Shown: in pieces, positions 15,671 to 24,478 of the stretch
How positions within the stretch are numbered: position 1 is the stretch's first letter
Layout: every line of letters begins with the position of its first letter
Source of the DNA: Pseudoteredinibacter isoporae_A
GTDB lineage: Bacteria > Pseudomonadota > Gammaproteobacteria > Pseudomonadales > Cellvibrionaceae
DNA: 64,000 nt
Assembly (NCBI RefSeq): GCF_040372805.1
Contig: NZ_BAABWJ010000002.1
Location: 248,001 to 312,000 of the forward strand
Direction of reading: 5' to 3'
The notes under the pieces: generated by a model
The model's input: only the letters and a program-made list of their open reading frames with translations
Database searches by the model: none
Told to the model about the DNA's origin: nothing
Position numbers and translations under genes: made by a program

Positions 15671-17536
15671 ATGTCAAAGCTGCGTTTACCTGTCATTGTT
15701 TCATTGGGAGGAATCAATGCCGCTGGCCGCAGTTCTGGTCACCATGCCTACCGCCGAATGGTGTTGGATAAGCTGAGTGCCAGCCAGCAACATGAAACTC
15801 TGCAGTCCCTGGCCGCCATGTGCGGTATTCCCCAGCAATCGGAATTCAGTGCACAGGAGCGTGAACGCCTACTGGCAAGCACTCTGATTCGCCAGGTGGA
15901 GCAAAACCATTTCGACGTTAATAACCTTCCCTGGATGACTCCTCTGGATACCCATGATCGCGCTGGGCAGCCCATGGAGTTTGAGTGTCGTCGTAAACAG
16001 CTGCCTCGGGATCTGCCTGTGAACTGGGAGGTGATCGATCTTGAAGATGATCGTGTCTGTGTGCGAATGGCTGGGCAGGGGCGTCTGTTCGTACCTAATA
16101 CACGTGTTGCGCCGGTACAATCGGCGGGTCAATTGCCGACAGGGTTCGATCCGGGCCGTTTATACCCTTCTCGGTTTCACCCTCGAGGTTTACAGATGTC
16201 CGTCGTGGCGGCCTCTGATGCGCTGAATAATATGGGGCTGGCTTGGGAATCACTTTGTGCTGCACTGCCAGCCGATCAGATTGCCGTGTATTCCGGCAGT
16301 GTGATGGCCCAGCTGGATGACAATGGTTACGGTGGGCTGATGCAGTCACGTATGCGTGGTGGTCGTGTCAGTTCCAAGCAGTTACCGCTTGGTTTGAACA
16401 CCATGCCGGCCGATTTCGTAAATGCTTATGTGTTGGGCAGTCTGGGGGCGACAGGCAGCGTGACGGGCGCCTGCGCTACCTTCCTGTATAATTTACGTAT
16501 GGGGGTTGAAGACATTCAATCCGGCCGTCGCCGCGTTGTGTTTGTAGGCAATTCCGAAGCGCCATTAACGCCTGAGGTATTTGAAGGGTATGGGGCTATG
16601 AGCGCTTTGGCGACCGATGAAGGGCTGCGTAAGCTCGATGGCGCTGAGCAAGCTAATCACCGTCGTGCCAGTCGTCCCTTTGGTGACAACTGCGGTTTCA
16701 CCTTAGCGGAGTCGGCTCAGTATTTTGTTTTGATGGATGATGAGTTAGCGATGGAGTTGGGCGCCGAAATATACGGTGCGGTAAGTGATGTCTTTATCAA
16801 CGCTGACGGCTACAAGAAATCCATTTCCGCGCCAGGGCCTGGCAATTATATTACGTTGGCGAAATCGATGGCGGCCAGTGCCGCCTTGTTGGGTGAGCGT
16901 AGCCTGCGCGAGCGCAGTTATATCCAGGCCCACGGTTCCAGTACGCCTCAAAACCGGGTTACTGAGTCTAGAATTTTGGATGCCATGGCGAAAAACTTTG
17001 GCATTGCCTCCTGGCCTGTGTCAGCTGTGAAGGCTTATGTCGGACACTCTCTGGCGCCGGCGAGTGCCGATCAGATGCTGGCGGTCTTGGGGCAATTCGC
17101 CCATGGTTGGTTGCCGGGTTTAAAAACCACCGGGGCTATTGCGGACGATGTGTACCAGGAAAACCTGAACCTTCCTCTGGATGACATCGAGTTACCGGAG
17201 ACTGATGTGGCCTTTATTAACTCCAAAGGCTTTGGTGGTAATAATGCAACAGCGGCGGTTATTCACCCGACTAAAGTGTCTGAAATGTTGAGCAAGCGCT
17301 ATGGCGCCGCCTCAATGTCGGCTTACCAGTCGAAGCTGGAGGCCACCCGTGAGCAACGAGCTGAATACGAAGCGTCGGCCAGTAAAGGTGATTGGCAAGT
17401 GCGTTACCGTTTCGGTGAAGGGATGATTGATGAGGCGGAGCTGGAAATGGATCGCGAAAAACTCCGTTTGCCAGGCTGGGAGCAGTTGGTGGCGCTGCCC
17501 CAAGACACGCCATACGACGATTTGCGTCTCGACTGA
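15671..17536 (+). CDS. fabY: FabY-type beta-ketoacyl-ACP synthase
   Basis: The 621-residue product matches the large ketoacyl synthase FabY, which in Pseudomonas aeruginosa condenses acetyl-CoA with malonyl-ACP and replaces FabH. The thiolase-fold catalytic triad is visible: Cys268 in TGACATFLYN, His421 in IQAHGSSTPQNR and His459 in YVGHSLAPAS. Distinctive are the N-terminal PVIVSLGGINAAGRSSGHHA and a long C-terminal extension with conserved GKGFGGNN-like SKGFGGNN. The start at 15671 (GGGG 7 bases upstream) fits the family better than ATG 15659. No fabH lies in the fab cluster of this window. Confidence 0.9.
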   Translation: MSKLRLPVIVSLGGINAAGRSSGHHAYRRMVLDKLSASQQHETLQSLAAMCGIPQQSEFSAQERERLLASTLIRQVEQNHFDVNNLPWMTPLDTHDRAGQPMEFECRRKQLPRDLPVNWEVIDLEDDRVCVRMAGQGRLFVPNTRVAPVQSAGQLPTGFDPGRLYPSRFHPRGLQMSVVAASDALNNMGLAWESLCAALPADQIAVYSGSVMAQLDDNGYGGLMQSRMRGGRVSSKQLPLGLNTMPADFVNAYVLGSLGATGSVTGACATFLYNLRMGVEDIQSGRRRVVFVGNSEAPLTPEVFEGYGAMSALATDEGLRKLDGAEQANHRRASRPFGDNCGFTLAESAQYFVLMDDELAMELGAEIYGAVSDVFINADGYKKSISAPGPGNYITLAKSMAASAALLGERSLRERSYIQAHGSSTPQNRVTESRILDAMAKNFGIASWPVSAVKAYVGHSLAPASADQMLAVLGQFAHGWLPGLKTTGAIADDVYQENLNLPLDDIELPETDVAFINSKGFGGNNATAAVIHPTKVSEMLSKRYGAASMSAYQSKLEATREQRAEYEASASKGDWQVRYRFGEGMIDEAELEMDREKLRLPGWEQLVALPQDTPYDDLRLD

Positions 17537-17556
17537 GTCGCTTTCTTTGGATTTCT

Positions 17557-17576
17557 CCCGGGCCTTCCGGCTCGGG
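17557..17576 (+). terminator. hairpin after fabY
   Basis: CCCGGGCC (17557-17564) pairs with GGCTCGGG (17569-17576), one G-U pair, loop TTCC. No proper T-run follows directly. Confidence 0.4.
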
Positions 17577-17699
17577 TATCTCTCCCGTAATATTTTATTC
17601 CTGCCTTTCTCGGCCACCGTAGGCCAGTCAAGGACTTAGCTGGCCCTGTTCACATGGCCAAGGGTATACTGCGTAAAATACATTGAAGAAGGTGGCCAC

Positions 17700-18338
17700 G
17701 TGTCTAATCCTGATCAAGGAGAGGTTTCTTCCGTTACCAAAGCTGAGCAAAATAAACCAGCGGCATCCACCGGTACGGCCGGTGGTGGTCAGGCGGAAAC
17801 GGATTTGCCTTTGGGGCGTCGCTTGCAACTTCTGCGAGAGCGCAATGGTTGGTCGCAGCGGGAACTGGCCAAACGTTCTGGGGTCACAAACAGCGTCATA
17901 TCCACCATTGAGCAAGGGCGGGTCAGTCCCTCGATCAGTTCTCTGGAAAAAATTCTTGCCGGCTTTCCTGTCTCAATACGTGAATTCTTTACTTTTGATC
18001 CCAATGCTGAAGCGCCGGTTTTTTTCGCGGTAGGCGATATGGAAACCCGGCAGTTCGGTGGTCTTCATTCCCGGCGTCTTTTTGCGCACCAAGGTGTGGC
18101 GGTGACTCATGTGGTTTATGAAGCTTCTACGGGCGATGCGGCCAGTTCTTCTCCGAGCTTGTATCAACGTGATGGCATGACCGTTGGCGTCATTATGTCT
18201 GGACAGTTGGAAGTGACGGTGGGTGGTCAGGTTCGTGTTTTGCAAGCGGGCGAGGGTTATCAATTTGATCAGAGTCGTCCTCATTGTATTCGCAACCTGG
18301 CCCAAGAAGAGTGTGTGGTCTTGTCGGTTAGTTGTTAA
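17700..18338 (+). CDS. XRE-cupin transcriptional regulator
   Basis: The 212-residue product joins an XRE-type helix-turn-helix (about 38-95: GRRLQLLRERNGWSQRELAKRSGVTNSVISTIEQGRVSPSIS in sequence) to a C-terminal cupin sensor (about 130-205, with GVIMSGQLEVTVGGQ and AGEGYQFDQSRPHCIRN). This layout is shared with PuuR-like regulators. GTG start with an AAGGTG Shine-Dalgarno. The N-terminal 35 residues are low in structure (TKAEQNKPAASTGTAGGGQ). The target is unknown; the neighbours are fabY and a PcaC-like gene. Confidence 0.88.
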   Translation: MSNPDQGEVSSVTKAEQNKPAASTGTAGGGQAETDLPLGRRLQLLRERNGWSQRELAKRSGVTNSVISTIEQGRVSPSISSLEKILAGFPVSIREFFTFDPNAEAPVFFAVGDMETRQFGGLHSRRLFAHQGVAVTHVVYEASTGDAASSSPSLYQRDGMTVGVIMSGQLEVTVGGQVRVLQAGEGYQFDQSRPHCIRNLAQEECVVLSVSC

Positions 18339-18403
18339 ACTAGCGGCCCGCTGTCTGGAGCGGATGTCATAGCAAACCATAGCATTAATATAAGAGAGAT
18401 TTT

Positions 18404-18799
18404 ATGAACACGAGACGCCAGCGTGGTGAAGAAATTCGCCGAGAGGTGATGAGTGACCCATTTGTGGATCGAGCGCTGAACAACAGCAGTGAGTTTGATG
18501 CGCCCCTGCAAGAACTGGTCATGGAAACAGCTTGGGGAACGGTGTGGGATCGTGATGATCTGCCTCGTGCCACACGGAGTTTGGTCACGATTGCAATGCT
18601 GGCGGCCATGAAGTGTTCCAATGAATTGAAGGGGCATGTACGGGGCGCCTTGCGAAATGGATGTACCGTTGAAGAGATTCGCGCGGTACTGCTGCATGCG
18701 GTTCCCTATATCGGCGCGCCAGCAAGTCTCGAAGCGTTTCGCTCAGCCCGTGAAGTCATCGAAGACTTTGAGCAAAGCCAGCAAGCTGAGGCCGAATAA
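18404..18799 (+). CDS. PcaC-like carboxymuconolactone decarboxylase family protein
   Basis: The 131-residue protein closely resembles gamma-carboxymuconolactone decarboxylase (PcaC) of the beta-ketoadipate pathway: ETAWGTVWDRDDLPRATRSL, ELKGHVRGALRNGCTVEEIR and LLHAVPYIGAPASLEAFRSA. The length is right for a single-domain PcaC. No other protocatechuate genes are nearby, so the true substrate is uncertain; the same fold also serves as AhpD-like peroxidase, but the CxxC of AhpD is not present. GAGAG lies before the ATG. Confidence 0.85.
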   Translation: MNTRRQRGEEIRREVMSDPFVDRALNNSSEFDAPLQELVMETAWGTVWDRDDLPRATRSLVTIAMLAAMKCSNELKGHVRGALRNGCTVEEIRAVLLHAVPYIGAPASLEAFRSAREVIEDFEQSQQAEAE

Positions 18800-18812
18800 G
18801 GGTTACGCCTGC

Positions 18813-20165
18813 ATGTTTCCATTGGTTCAGCATCCCGCCGAGCATATCGCCCGCTGCATTCTTGATACGACGAGCAAAGAACATTTCTTTTGCTTTGCTT
18901 TCAAGGATGAGTTCTCAGCCTCCGAATTGAACAACGATACCCAGGTGTATTCGGCGCGCTTGTTTTGTGAGGCGGGAAGGTACCGTCTCGCTCTGCTGGA
19001 AGGTAATACCGCTGAGCTTGAGTCTCTCCGTAACGCTCAAAGCCTTCCCATTGATGGCCCTTGGTTTTTGCAAACCGTCAGCGTGGCCAAACCCTGGGGA
19101 CAGGAAATTTGGTACAGCGCTTATGAGCAGCGTGGTGTGTGCCACTTTGCTGCGAATGCTGATCAGGAAGGCTTGCCTATTCCGGTGCTGCTGCATTTAT
19201 TTCCCCAGTTGTTGGGTCAATCTTCCGCTCTGAATCTGTTAAAAGTACTGGCCCCGTATTCCAGTGAATTGTTGGGTGAGCTGTATTTTGAAATGCATAA
19301 GGAGAAGCAAGAAGTCTATGTGGTGAGCCACATCGACAAGGCGGCTTGGCCCGAGGGCATTGCCAAAATGCGTTTTGGCTTTTGCGAACAGAAGTTGCAG
19401 CAATTTTCCAATTTTGAACAATTCAAACAAGCTTATCTTTCTGCGGTTACGGCTTATGAGTCGGTGCGTAGAGAAATCGACGCTGAGCTTCAGGAATCGT
19501 CCTCAATTGAGGCGATTTCCGAGTCTGAAAAGCAAGGGCTGCTGTCGGCGTTGCCTGTTTCGCTGCAACAGCGAGAAGCGGACTTGGCTAGGAATATGTC
19601 CAGTTTTATCGCTGAGCGATCTTTGCGCCTCGGGGATGTCATCAAAGTGCCGAAAATGCTGCCCCATGGTTTATTGCATGGGGTTAGGGTGGTGGAGTTC
19701 CAAACGCCAGTCTACGAACGTTTGATTTTGTCATTTCGCCAAGCGGTGTTAACCCAAGATCATTGGGACACTGAACAGGCTCTATCCCTGTTGGCGCAGC
19801 CACCAAGAGTCGAGGTGCCACCCAATCAGAATCGGTGTTCTCTGGGGGAGCCGCTTACGTCCATTGTCGATGTTGAACGTATAGTATCCTTCGACGACTT
19901 TGAGGTGTATCGAGTGCACTTTTTGAAAAGTGGTCGACTTGCATTGGCGTCTCTTATGCAGCAACTGTTGTCGGAGCAACAATCGTTGAGTAACGTTCTG
20001 CTTCTGGCGCTTCACCCCGTGTCTCTTGGTAACACGCAGTCTTCACTCACCTTACAGGCTGAACAGGGTGCCTGTTTACCTCTTTGGCAGGGCCTGACGA
20101 AGAACGGCCTCGAACTTGAGGCGGAAAAGGGTGCTATTGTCTTGCTAAGCCGGCCATTGCCGTGA
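18813..20165 (+). CDS. hypothetical protein, possibly phosphomannose-isomerase-like
   Basis: The 450-residue product is not securely recognised. VAKPWGQEIWYSAYEQRGV (about 88-106) and GVRVVEFQTPVYERLI (about 290-305) remind me of cupin-type mannose-6-phosphate isomerases, but I cannot place all metal ligands. No signal peptide or membrane segment is seen. The open frame extends back to 18636 inside the pcaC-like gene; the ATG at 18813, after AAGGG, avoids that overlap. It begins 14 bp after the pcaC-like stop and is probably co-transcribed with it. Confidence 0.55.
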   Translation: MFPLVQHPAEHIARCILDTTSKEHFFCFAFKDEFSASELNNDTQVYSARLFCEAGRYRLALLEGNTAELESLRNAQSLPIDGPWFLQTVSVAKPWGQEIWYSAYEQRGVCHFAANADQEGLPIPVLLHLFPQLLGQSSALNLLKVLAPYSSELLGELYFEMHKEKQEVYVVSHIDKAAWPEGIAKMRFGFCEQKLQQFSNFEQFKQAYLSAVTAYESVRREIDAELQESSSIEAISESEKQGLLSALPVSLQQREADLARNMSSFIAERSLRLGDVIKVPKMLPHGLLHGVRVVEFQTPVYERLILSFRQAVLTQDHWDTEQALSLLAQPPRVEVPPNQNRCSLGEPLTSIVDVERIVSFDDFEVYRVHFLKSGRLALASLMQQLLSEQQSLSNVLLLALHPVSLGNTQSSLTLQAEQGACLPLWQGLTKNGLELEAEKGAIVLLSRPLP

Positions 20166-20342
20166 AAATTCGCTCAACTTGCGGAAAAATTTCACCAGTG
20201 TGTTGATCCCTACAAAAGAGTGTGGCAGTATTAGCACCCCTTTGGCACAGGGCAGTTTTGATTTTGGCATTTTAGTGTTTTAAATCAACGGCTTAGGTGC
20301 TAATTAGAGCTCGGCTTTTGAAGCGAGAGCCCACAAAGTAAT

Positions 20343-20427
20343 GCGGACGTGGCGGAATTGGTAGACGCGCTAGATTTAGGTTCTAGTATCGCAAGGTGTG
20401 AGAGTTCAAGTCTCTCCGTCCGCACCA
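20343..20427 (+). tRNA. tRNA-Leu (anticodon UAG)
   Basis: An 85-nt type II tRNA: acceptor GCGGACG pairs with CGTCCGC, discriminator A and encoded CCA at 20425-20427. The anticodon stem CTAGA/TCTAG encloses a TTTAGGT loop, giving anticodon TAG. The long variable arm fits leucine. It lies before trigger factor. Confidence 0.97.
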
Positions 20428-20447
20428 TATTTTTCTAGAGATTATTG

Positions 20448-20476
20448 GCTTTAGGGAGTTGCCCTAAGGCTTTTTT
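20448..20476 (+). terminator. terminator after tRNA-Leu
   Basis: GCTTTAGGG (20448-20456) and CCCTAAGGC (20462-20470), one G-U pair, then TTTTTT. It ends about 50 bp before the tig start. Confidence 0.85.
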
Positions 20477-20525
20477 GCGTTCAGCGCTCCTCGATGGCGC
20501 AAGCGCTCATTGTGAGAGGAACATC

Positions 20526-21839
20526 ATGCAGGTTTCAATCGAAACAACTACTGGTTTAGAGCGTCGCTTAACTGTAGGCGTGCCAGCTGAGCAAGTCGAT
20601 AGCGAAGTTGAAAATCGCCTAAAGCAGGCCGCTAAAACCGTTCACCTGAACGGCTTCCGCAAAGGTAAGGTTCCTTTGAAAGTGGTTAAGCAGCGTTTCG
20701 GTGCGGGTGTTCGTCAGGAAGTTATCGGTGAAGTAATGAGCCGTAGCTTTTATGAGGCGGTACAGCAGGAAGGTGTTAGCCCTGCCGGCCAGCCAAGCAT
20801 TGAGCCTAAAGAAATGGGCGAAGGCAAAGACATTGAATTCGTTGCGACTTTTGAAGTGTACCCGGAAGTAGAGCTGGCTGACGTATCCAGCATCGCTGTG
20901 AACAAGCCAGTGGCGGAAGTGACGGATAAAGACATCGACACCATGATTGAAACTCTGCGCAAACAGCAGGGCACCTTCAAAAATGTGCGTCGTAAAGCGG
21001 TTAAAGAGAACCGCTTGAATATCGACTACGTTGGCACCAAAGACGGTGAAGAATTTGAAGGCGGTAAAGCTGAAGGTCAGGAATTGATCTTGGGTTCCAA
21101 CAGTATGATCCCTGGTTTTGAGGATGGCTTGATTGGCGCCAAAAAAGGCGAAGAGCACGTTCTGGATCTGACCTTCCCTGAAGATTATCACGCTGAAGAG
21201 TTAAAGGGTGCTGCCGTTCAGTTCACCGTTAAAGTGAATCAGGTTGCGGCTCTGGAACTGCCAGAGATGGACGAAGAGTTCTTCAAGAAATACGGTGTTG
21301 AAGACGGTGGTGAAGATAAGTTCCGCGAAGAAGTTCGCAATAATATGGAGCGTGAACTGAAAAACGCTGCCAAGAACAAGGTTAAAACCCAGGTCATGGA
21401 TGGTCTGTTGGACGCCAACAGCGTTGACTTGCCAAAGGCTTTGGTTGCTTCTGAGATCGATGCTTTGCGTGGTCAAATGATGCAGCAATTCGGCGGTGCC
21501 GCTGAAAATATGGATCTGAAATCCATCCTGCCGGACGATATGTTTAACGAGCAGGCTGAGCGCCGTGTTGCTCTGGGTCTGATCGTAGGTGAGCTGGTTA
21601 AAAAAGAAGAGCTGAAAGTTGATGCTGATGCCGTTAAGGCGATGGTTGAAGAAATGGCCTCTACCTACCAGGATCCTGAAGAAGTGGTTAACTACTACTA
21701 CAGTAATCGTGAATTGCTGGCTGGTGTAGAGTCTGCAGTTCTGGAAGACCAGGTAGTTGATCACATCCTGGAAAAAGCCAAAGTAGAAGAAGTTAAGAGC
21801 GATTACGAAGAAGTGATCAAGCCTGCTCAACAGGCTTAA
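20526..21839 (+). CDS. tig: trigger factor
   Basis: Trigger factor is the ribosome-bound chaperone and peptidyl-prolyl isomerase that meets nascent chains. The 437 residues show the ribosome-binding signature GFRKGKVPLKVVKQRFG (about 43-59), the FKBP-type PPIase domain (about 150-245; VGTKDGEEFEGGKAEGQELILGSNSMIPGFEDGL in sequence) and a helical C-terminal substrate cradle. GAGAGGA lies 6 bases before the ATG. First gene of the tig-clpP-clpX-lon-hupB-ppiD block, closed by its own terminator. Confidence 0.98.
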   Translation: MQVSIETTTGLERRLTVGVPAEQVDSEVENRLKQAAKTVHLNGFRKGKVPLKVVKQRFGAGVRQEVIGEVMSRSFYEAVQQEGVSPAGQPSIEPKEMGEGKDIEFVATFEVYPEVELADVSSIAVNKPVAEVTDKDIDTMIETLRKQQGTFKNVRRKAVKENRLNIDYVGTKDGEEFEGGKAEGQELILGSNSMIPGFEDGLIGAKKGEEHVLDLTFPEDYHAEELKGAAVQFTVKVNQVAALELPEMDEEFFKKYGVEDGGEDKFREEVRNNMERELKNAAKNKVKTQVMDGLLDANSVDLPKALVASEIDALRGQMMQQFGGAAENMDLKSILPDDMFNEQAERRVALGLIVGELVKKEELKVDADAVKAMVEEMASTYQDPEEVVNYYYSNRELLAGVESAVLEDQVVDHILEKAKVEEVKSDYEEVIKPAQQA

Positions 21840-21865
21840 TTCAACTCTTAGATCGTTTAATGATC

Positions 21866-21894
21866 AAAGCGCCGGCATAATGCCGGCGTTTTTG
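21866..21894 (+). terminator. rho-independent terminator of tig
   Basis: CGCCGGC (21870-21876) and GCCGGCG (21882-21888), loop ATAAT, then five Ts. Confidence 0.9.
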
Positions 21895-22115
21895 TTTAAG
21901 CTTTAGGCATAATTGAATTTTATCGCCTGAAAACTGGCATAGTTGCGATCTTGCAGTTAAGCTCAGAGAAGATGATTGCCGGTATCGCCCTGGGCTTCAG
22001 TGAGCGCTGCCAAGGCCGATATAGAAGTATCATTGGCAACTACATTCCCGCCAATCAGTTAATCAGGCGACCATTTCCAGGCTCGCCAGGTAGCAATAAG
22101 GAATCTGATAAAACA

Positions 22116-22739
22116 ATGTCCAGTATCGACACAATTAACCCGCTATCTCCTGTCGCCAGTGGTCTTGTACCTATGGTTGTTGAGCAAACGTCTCGTGGAG
22201 AGCGATCCTACGACATCTATTCGCGTCTGTTGAAAGAGCGAGTGATTTTCCTGGTTGGTCAGGTGGAAGACCACATGGCAAATCTGGTTGTCGCCCAATT
22301 GTTGTTCCTGGAAGCTGAAAACCCCGACAAAGACATTCACCTGTATATCAATTCTCCGGGTGGTTCTGTGACCGCGGGCATGTCAATTTATGACACCATG
22401 CAGTTTATCAAGCCGGATGTGAGCACCATGTGTATTGGTCAAGCCTGCAGCATGGGTTCTTTTCTGTTGAGTTCAGGGGCGCCAGGTAAGCGTTATTGTC
22501 TGCCAAATGCACGTACCATGATTCATCAGCCGAGTGGCGGTGCCCAAGGGCAGGCGACGGATATCCATATCCAGGCCCAGGAAATTTTGAAGATTCGTCA
22601 GCGCTTAAACGAAATCCTGGCTAAAAATACCGGCAAATCGGTCGATCAAATAGCTGAGGACACCGAGCGTGATAACTTTATGAGCGCTGAGGAGTCTCAG
22701 GAGTATGGCTTGGTCGACCAAGTGTTGAGCGCACGTTAA
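22116..22739 (+). CDS. clpP: ATP-dependent Clp protease proteolytic subunit
   Basis: ClpP forms the tetradecameric serine-protease chamber served by ClpX or ClpA. The 207 residues contain YINSPGGSVTAGMSIYDTMQ, the catalytic Ser in CSMGSFLLSSG (about 111), the catalytic His in MIHQPSGG (about 136) and the Asp in DTERDNFMSAEE (about 185). Length is typical. The frame is open back to 21951, but MSSIDTINPL at 22116 matches the family start and has AAGGA upstream, though at a wide 13-base spacing. Confidence 0.97.
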   Translation: MSSIDTINPLSPVASGLVPMVVEQTSRGERSYDIYSRLLKERVIFLVGQVEDHMANLVVAQLLFLEAENPDKDIHLYINSPGGSVTAGMSIYDTMQFIKPDVSTMCIGQACSMGSFLLSSGAPGKRYCLPNARTMIHQPSGGAQGQATDIHIQAQEILKIRQRLNEILAKNTGKSVDQIAEDTERDNFMSAEESQEYGLVDQVLSAR

Positions 22740-22799
22740 TCGGTATCCGCTGAGATACGTTGAATAAGGCGCCAATTATCTATCTCAGACCAAGGTGGG

Positions 22800-22828
22800 C
22801 TTGAAAAAGCTAGTGAAAGCACTCATCT
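22800..22828 (+). promoter_or_regulatory. candidate sigma-32 promoter for clpX
   Basis: CTTGAAA (22800-22806), a 14-bp spacer and ACTCATCT (22821-22828). The -35 is a full match and the -10 a partial one. The leader would be about 155 nt. Confidence 0.45.
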
Positions 22829-22992
22829 TGTCTGTACGAACACATATTATGGCAAGCTCCAGCTGAGCATTCGGTATATTGTTGGGCGCTTACAAGCGCG
22901 ATAGGCCGAAAAGGTTGATTCCGATGAGCTGGCTGGGAAACTTTCCCGCTGAGAAAGGGCCATAATTACAAGGTCAATAGTGGAGTGGTTTG

Positions 22993-24282
22993 ATGACCGA
23001 TCACACAAATGAAAATGGGGATGACAACGGCAAGCTGCTGTATTGTTCATTCTGTGGCAAAAGCCAGCATGAAGTTCGCAAGCTGATCGCAGGCCCTTCG
23101 GTATTTATTTGCGATGAATGTGTCGATCTATGTAACGACATTATTCGCGAGGAAATTCAGGAAGCTGCAGTAGAGGGCAACTCTGATACCTTGCCAACCC
23201 CGCAAGAAATCTCTTCAATTCTGGATCAATACGTTATTGGTCAGAAGCGTGCCAAAAAAGTCCTGGCCGTAGCGGTATACAACCACTACAAGCGTTTGCA
23301 AATTGGCGAGAAGAAAAAAGACAAAGACGAAGTTGAGCTGAGCAAAAGTAATATCTTGCTGGTGGGCCCGACCGGTAGTGGTAAAACCCTATTGGCGGAA
23401 ACCCTGGCTCGTCTGCTGAATGTGCCGTTTACAATTGCCGATGCAACTACCCTGACTGAGGCGGGCTACGTTGGTGAAGACGTTGAAAATATCATTCAGA
23501 AGTTGCTTCAGAAATGCGATTACGATGTCGACAAGGCCCAGCGCGGTATTGTGTACATTGATGAGATCGATAAAATTTCCCGCAAGTCGGACAACCCGTC
23601 TATTACTCGTGATGTATCGGGTGAGGGTGTTCAGCAGGCGTTGCTGAAGTTGATCGAAGGTACCGTTGCGTCGGTTCCGCCTCAAGGTGGCCGTAAGCAC
23701 CCTCAGCAGGAATTCCTGCAAGTGGATACCTCGAATATCCTGTTTATCTGTGGTGGTGCATTCGCCGGTTTGGATAAAGTCATTCGCGACCGTTCCGAGA
23801 AGGGCGGTATTGGCTTCTCTGCCGAGGTGAAGAGTAAGGCGGACGACAAAGATTTCGGCGAGACATTGCATGAGCTGGAGCCGGAAGATCTGGTGAAATA
23901 CGGCTTAATTCCAGAATTTGTAGGCCGTTTGCCGGTTATCGCAACACTGGAAGAGCTTGATATTGCCGCTCTGGTTCAAATTTTGACCGAGCCGAAGAAC
24001 TCTCTGACCAAACAGTACAACAAGCTGTTTGAGATGGAAGATGTTGAGATCGATTTCCGCCCAGATGCATTGGAGGCCGTGGCGAACAAGGCGATGGTTC
24101 GTAAAACCGGTGCTCGTGGTTTGCGTTCCATTATGGAATCCGTGCTGCTTGATACCATGTACCGCATCCCATCAGAAGACAGTGTGGTAAAAGTGGTGGT
24201 TGATGAGTCGGTCATCAAAGGTGAATCAGAACCTTTGCTGGTCTACGAAGCCAACGATCAGGCCGCTGCGGCTGAAGAGTGA
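22993..24282 (+). CDS. clpX: ATP-dependent Clp protease ATP-binding subunit ClpX
   Basis: ClpX is the hexameric AAA+ unfoldase that feeds ClpP. The 429 residues show an N-terminal zinc-binding domain (CSFCGKSQHEV ... CDECVDLC, about 15-40), Walker A GPTGSGKTLLAETLA (about 122-136), Walker B VYIDEIDKI, the pore-loop GYVGEDVE, the RKHPQQEF loop and a sensor-2 GARGLRSI. ATG 22993 is preferred to TTG 22990; GGAG lies 7 bases upstream. A 253-bp gap with a sigma-32-like promoter separates it from clpP. Confidence 0.98.
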   Translation: MTDHTNENGDDNGKLLYCSFCGKSQHEVRKLIAGPSVFICDECVDLCNDIIREEIQEAAVEGNSDTLPTPQEISSILDQYVIGQKRAKKVLAVAVYNHYKRLQIGEKKKDKDEVELSKSNILLVGPTGSGKTLLAETLARLLNVPFTIADATTLTEAGYVGEDVENIIQKLLQKCDYDVDKAQRGIVYIDEIDKISRKSDNPSITRDVSGEGVQQALLKLIEGTVASVPPQGGRKHPQQEFLQVDTSNILFICGGAFAGLDKVIRDRSEKGGIGFSAEVKSKADDKDFGETLHELEPEDLVKYGLIPEFVGRLPVIATLEELDIAALVQILTEPKNSLTKQYNKLFEMEDVEIDFRPDALEAVANKAMVRKTGARGLRSIMESVLLDTMYRIPSEDSVVKVVVDESVIKGESEPLLVYEANDQAAAAEE

Positions 24283-24302
24283 GCCATCGTTTAAAGACTA
24301 TG

Positions 24303-24332
24303 AAAAAGGGGTGACGTATCACCCCTTTTTTT
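24303..24332 (+). terminator. rho-independent terminator of clpX
   Basis: AAAAAGGGGTGA and TCACCCCTTTTT pair around CGTA (24315-24318), with seven Ts (24326-24332). Confidence 0.92.
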
Positions 24333-24371
24333 ATGCCAGTACAAAAAATCTATCACAAGGTCTGTGGCTGG

Positions 24372-24398
24372 CTTGTAATTTGCAGACATGCCCCAATG
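24372..24398 (+). promoter_or_regulatory. sigma-32-type promoter for lon
   Basis: CTTGTAA (24372-24378), a 12-bp spacer and CCCCAATG (24391-24398), close to the heat-shock consensus. About 75 nt of leader would precede the lon ATG. Confidence 0.6.
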
Positions 24399-24478
24399 AT
24401 AGCAATATAAGGCCAAAAGCCCGACGTTTGTTTGCGGAGCTGGCGGTGAAATGTAGTACAGATTCCAAAGAGGCATAA

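Noticed and set aside
21951..22115. N-terminal extension of ClpP
   Set aside because: The open frame continues upstream but lacks family similarity; the start at 22116 fits ClpP.
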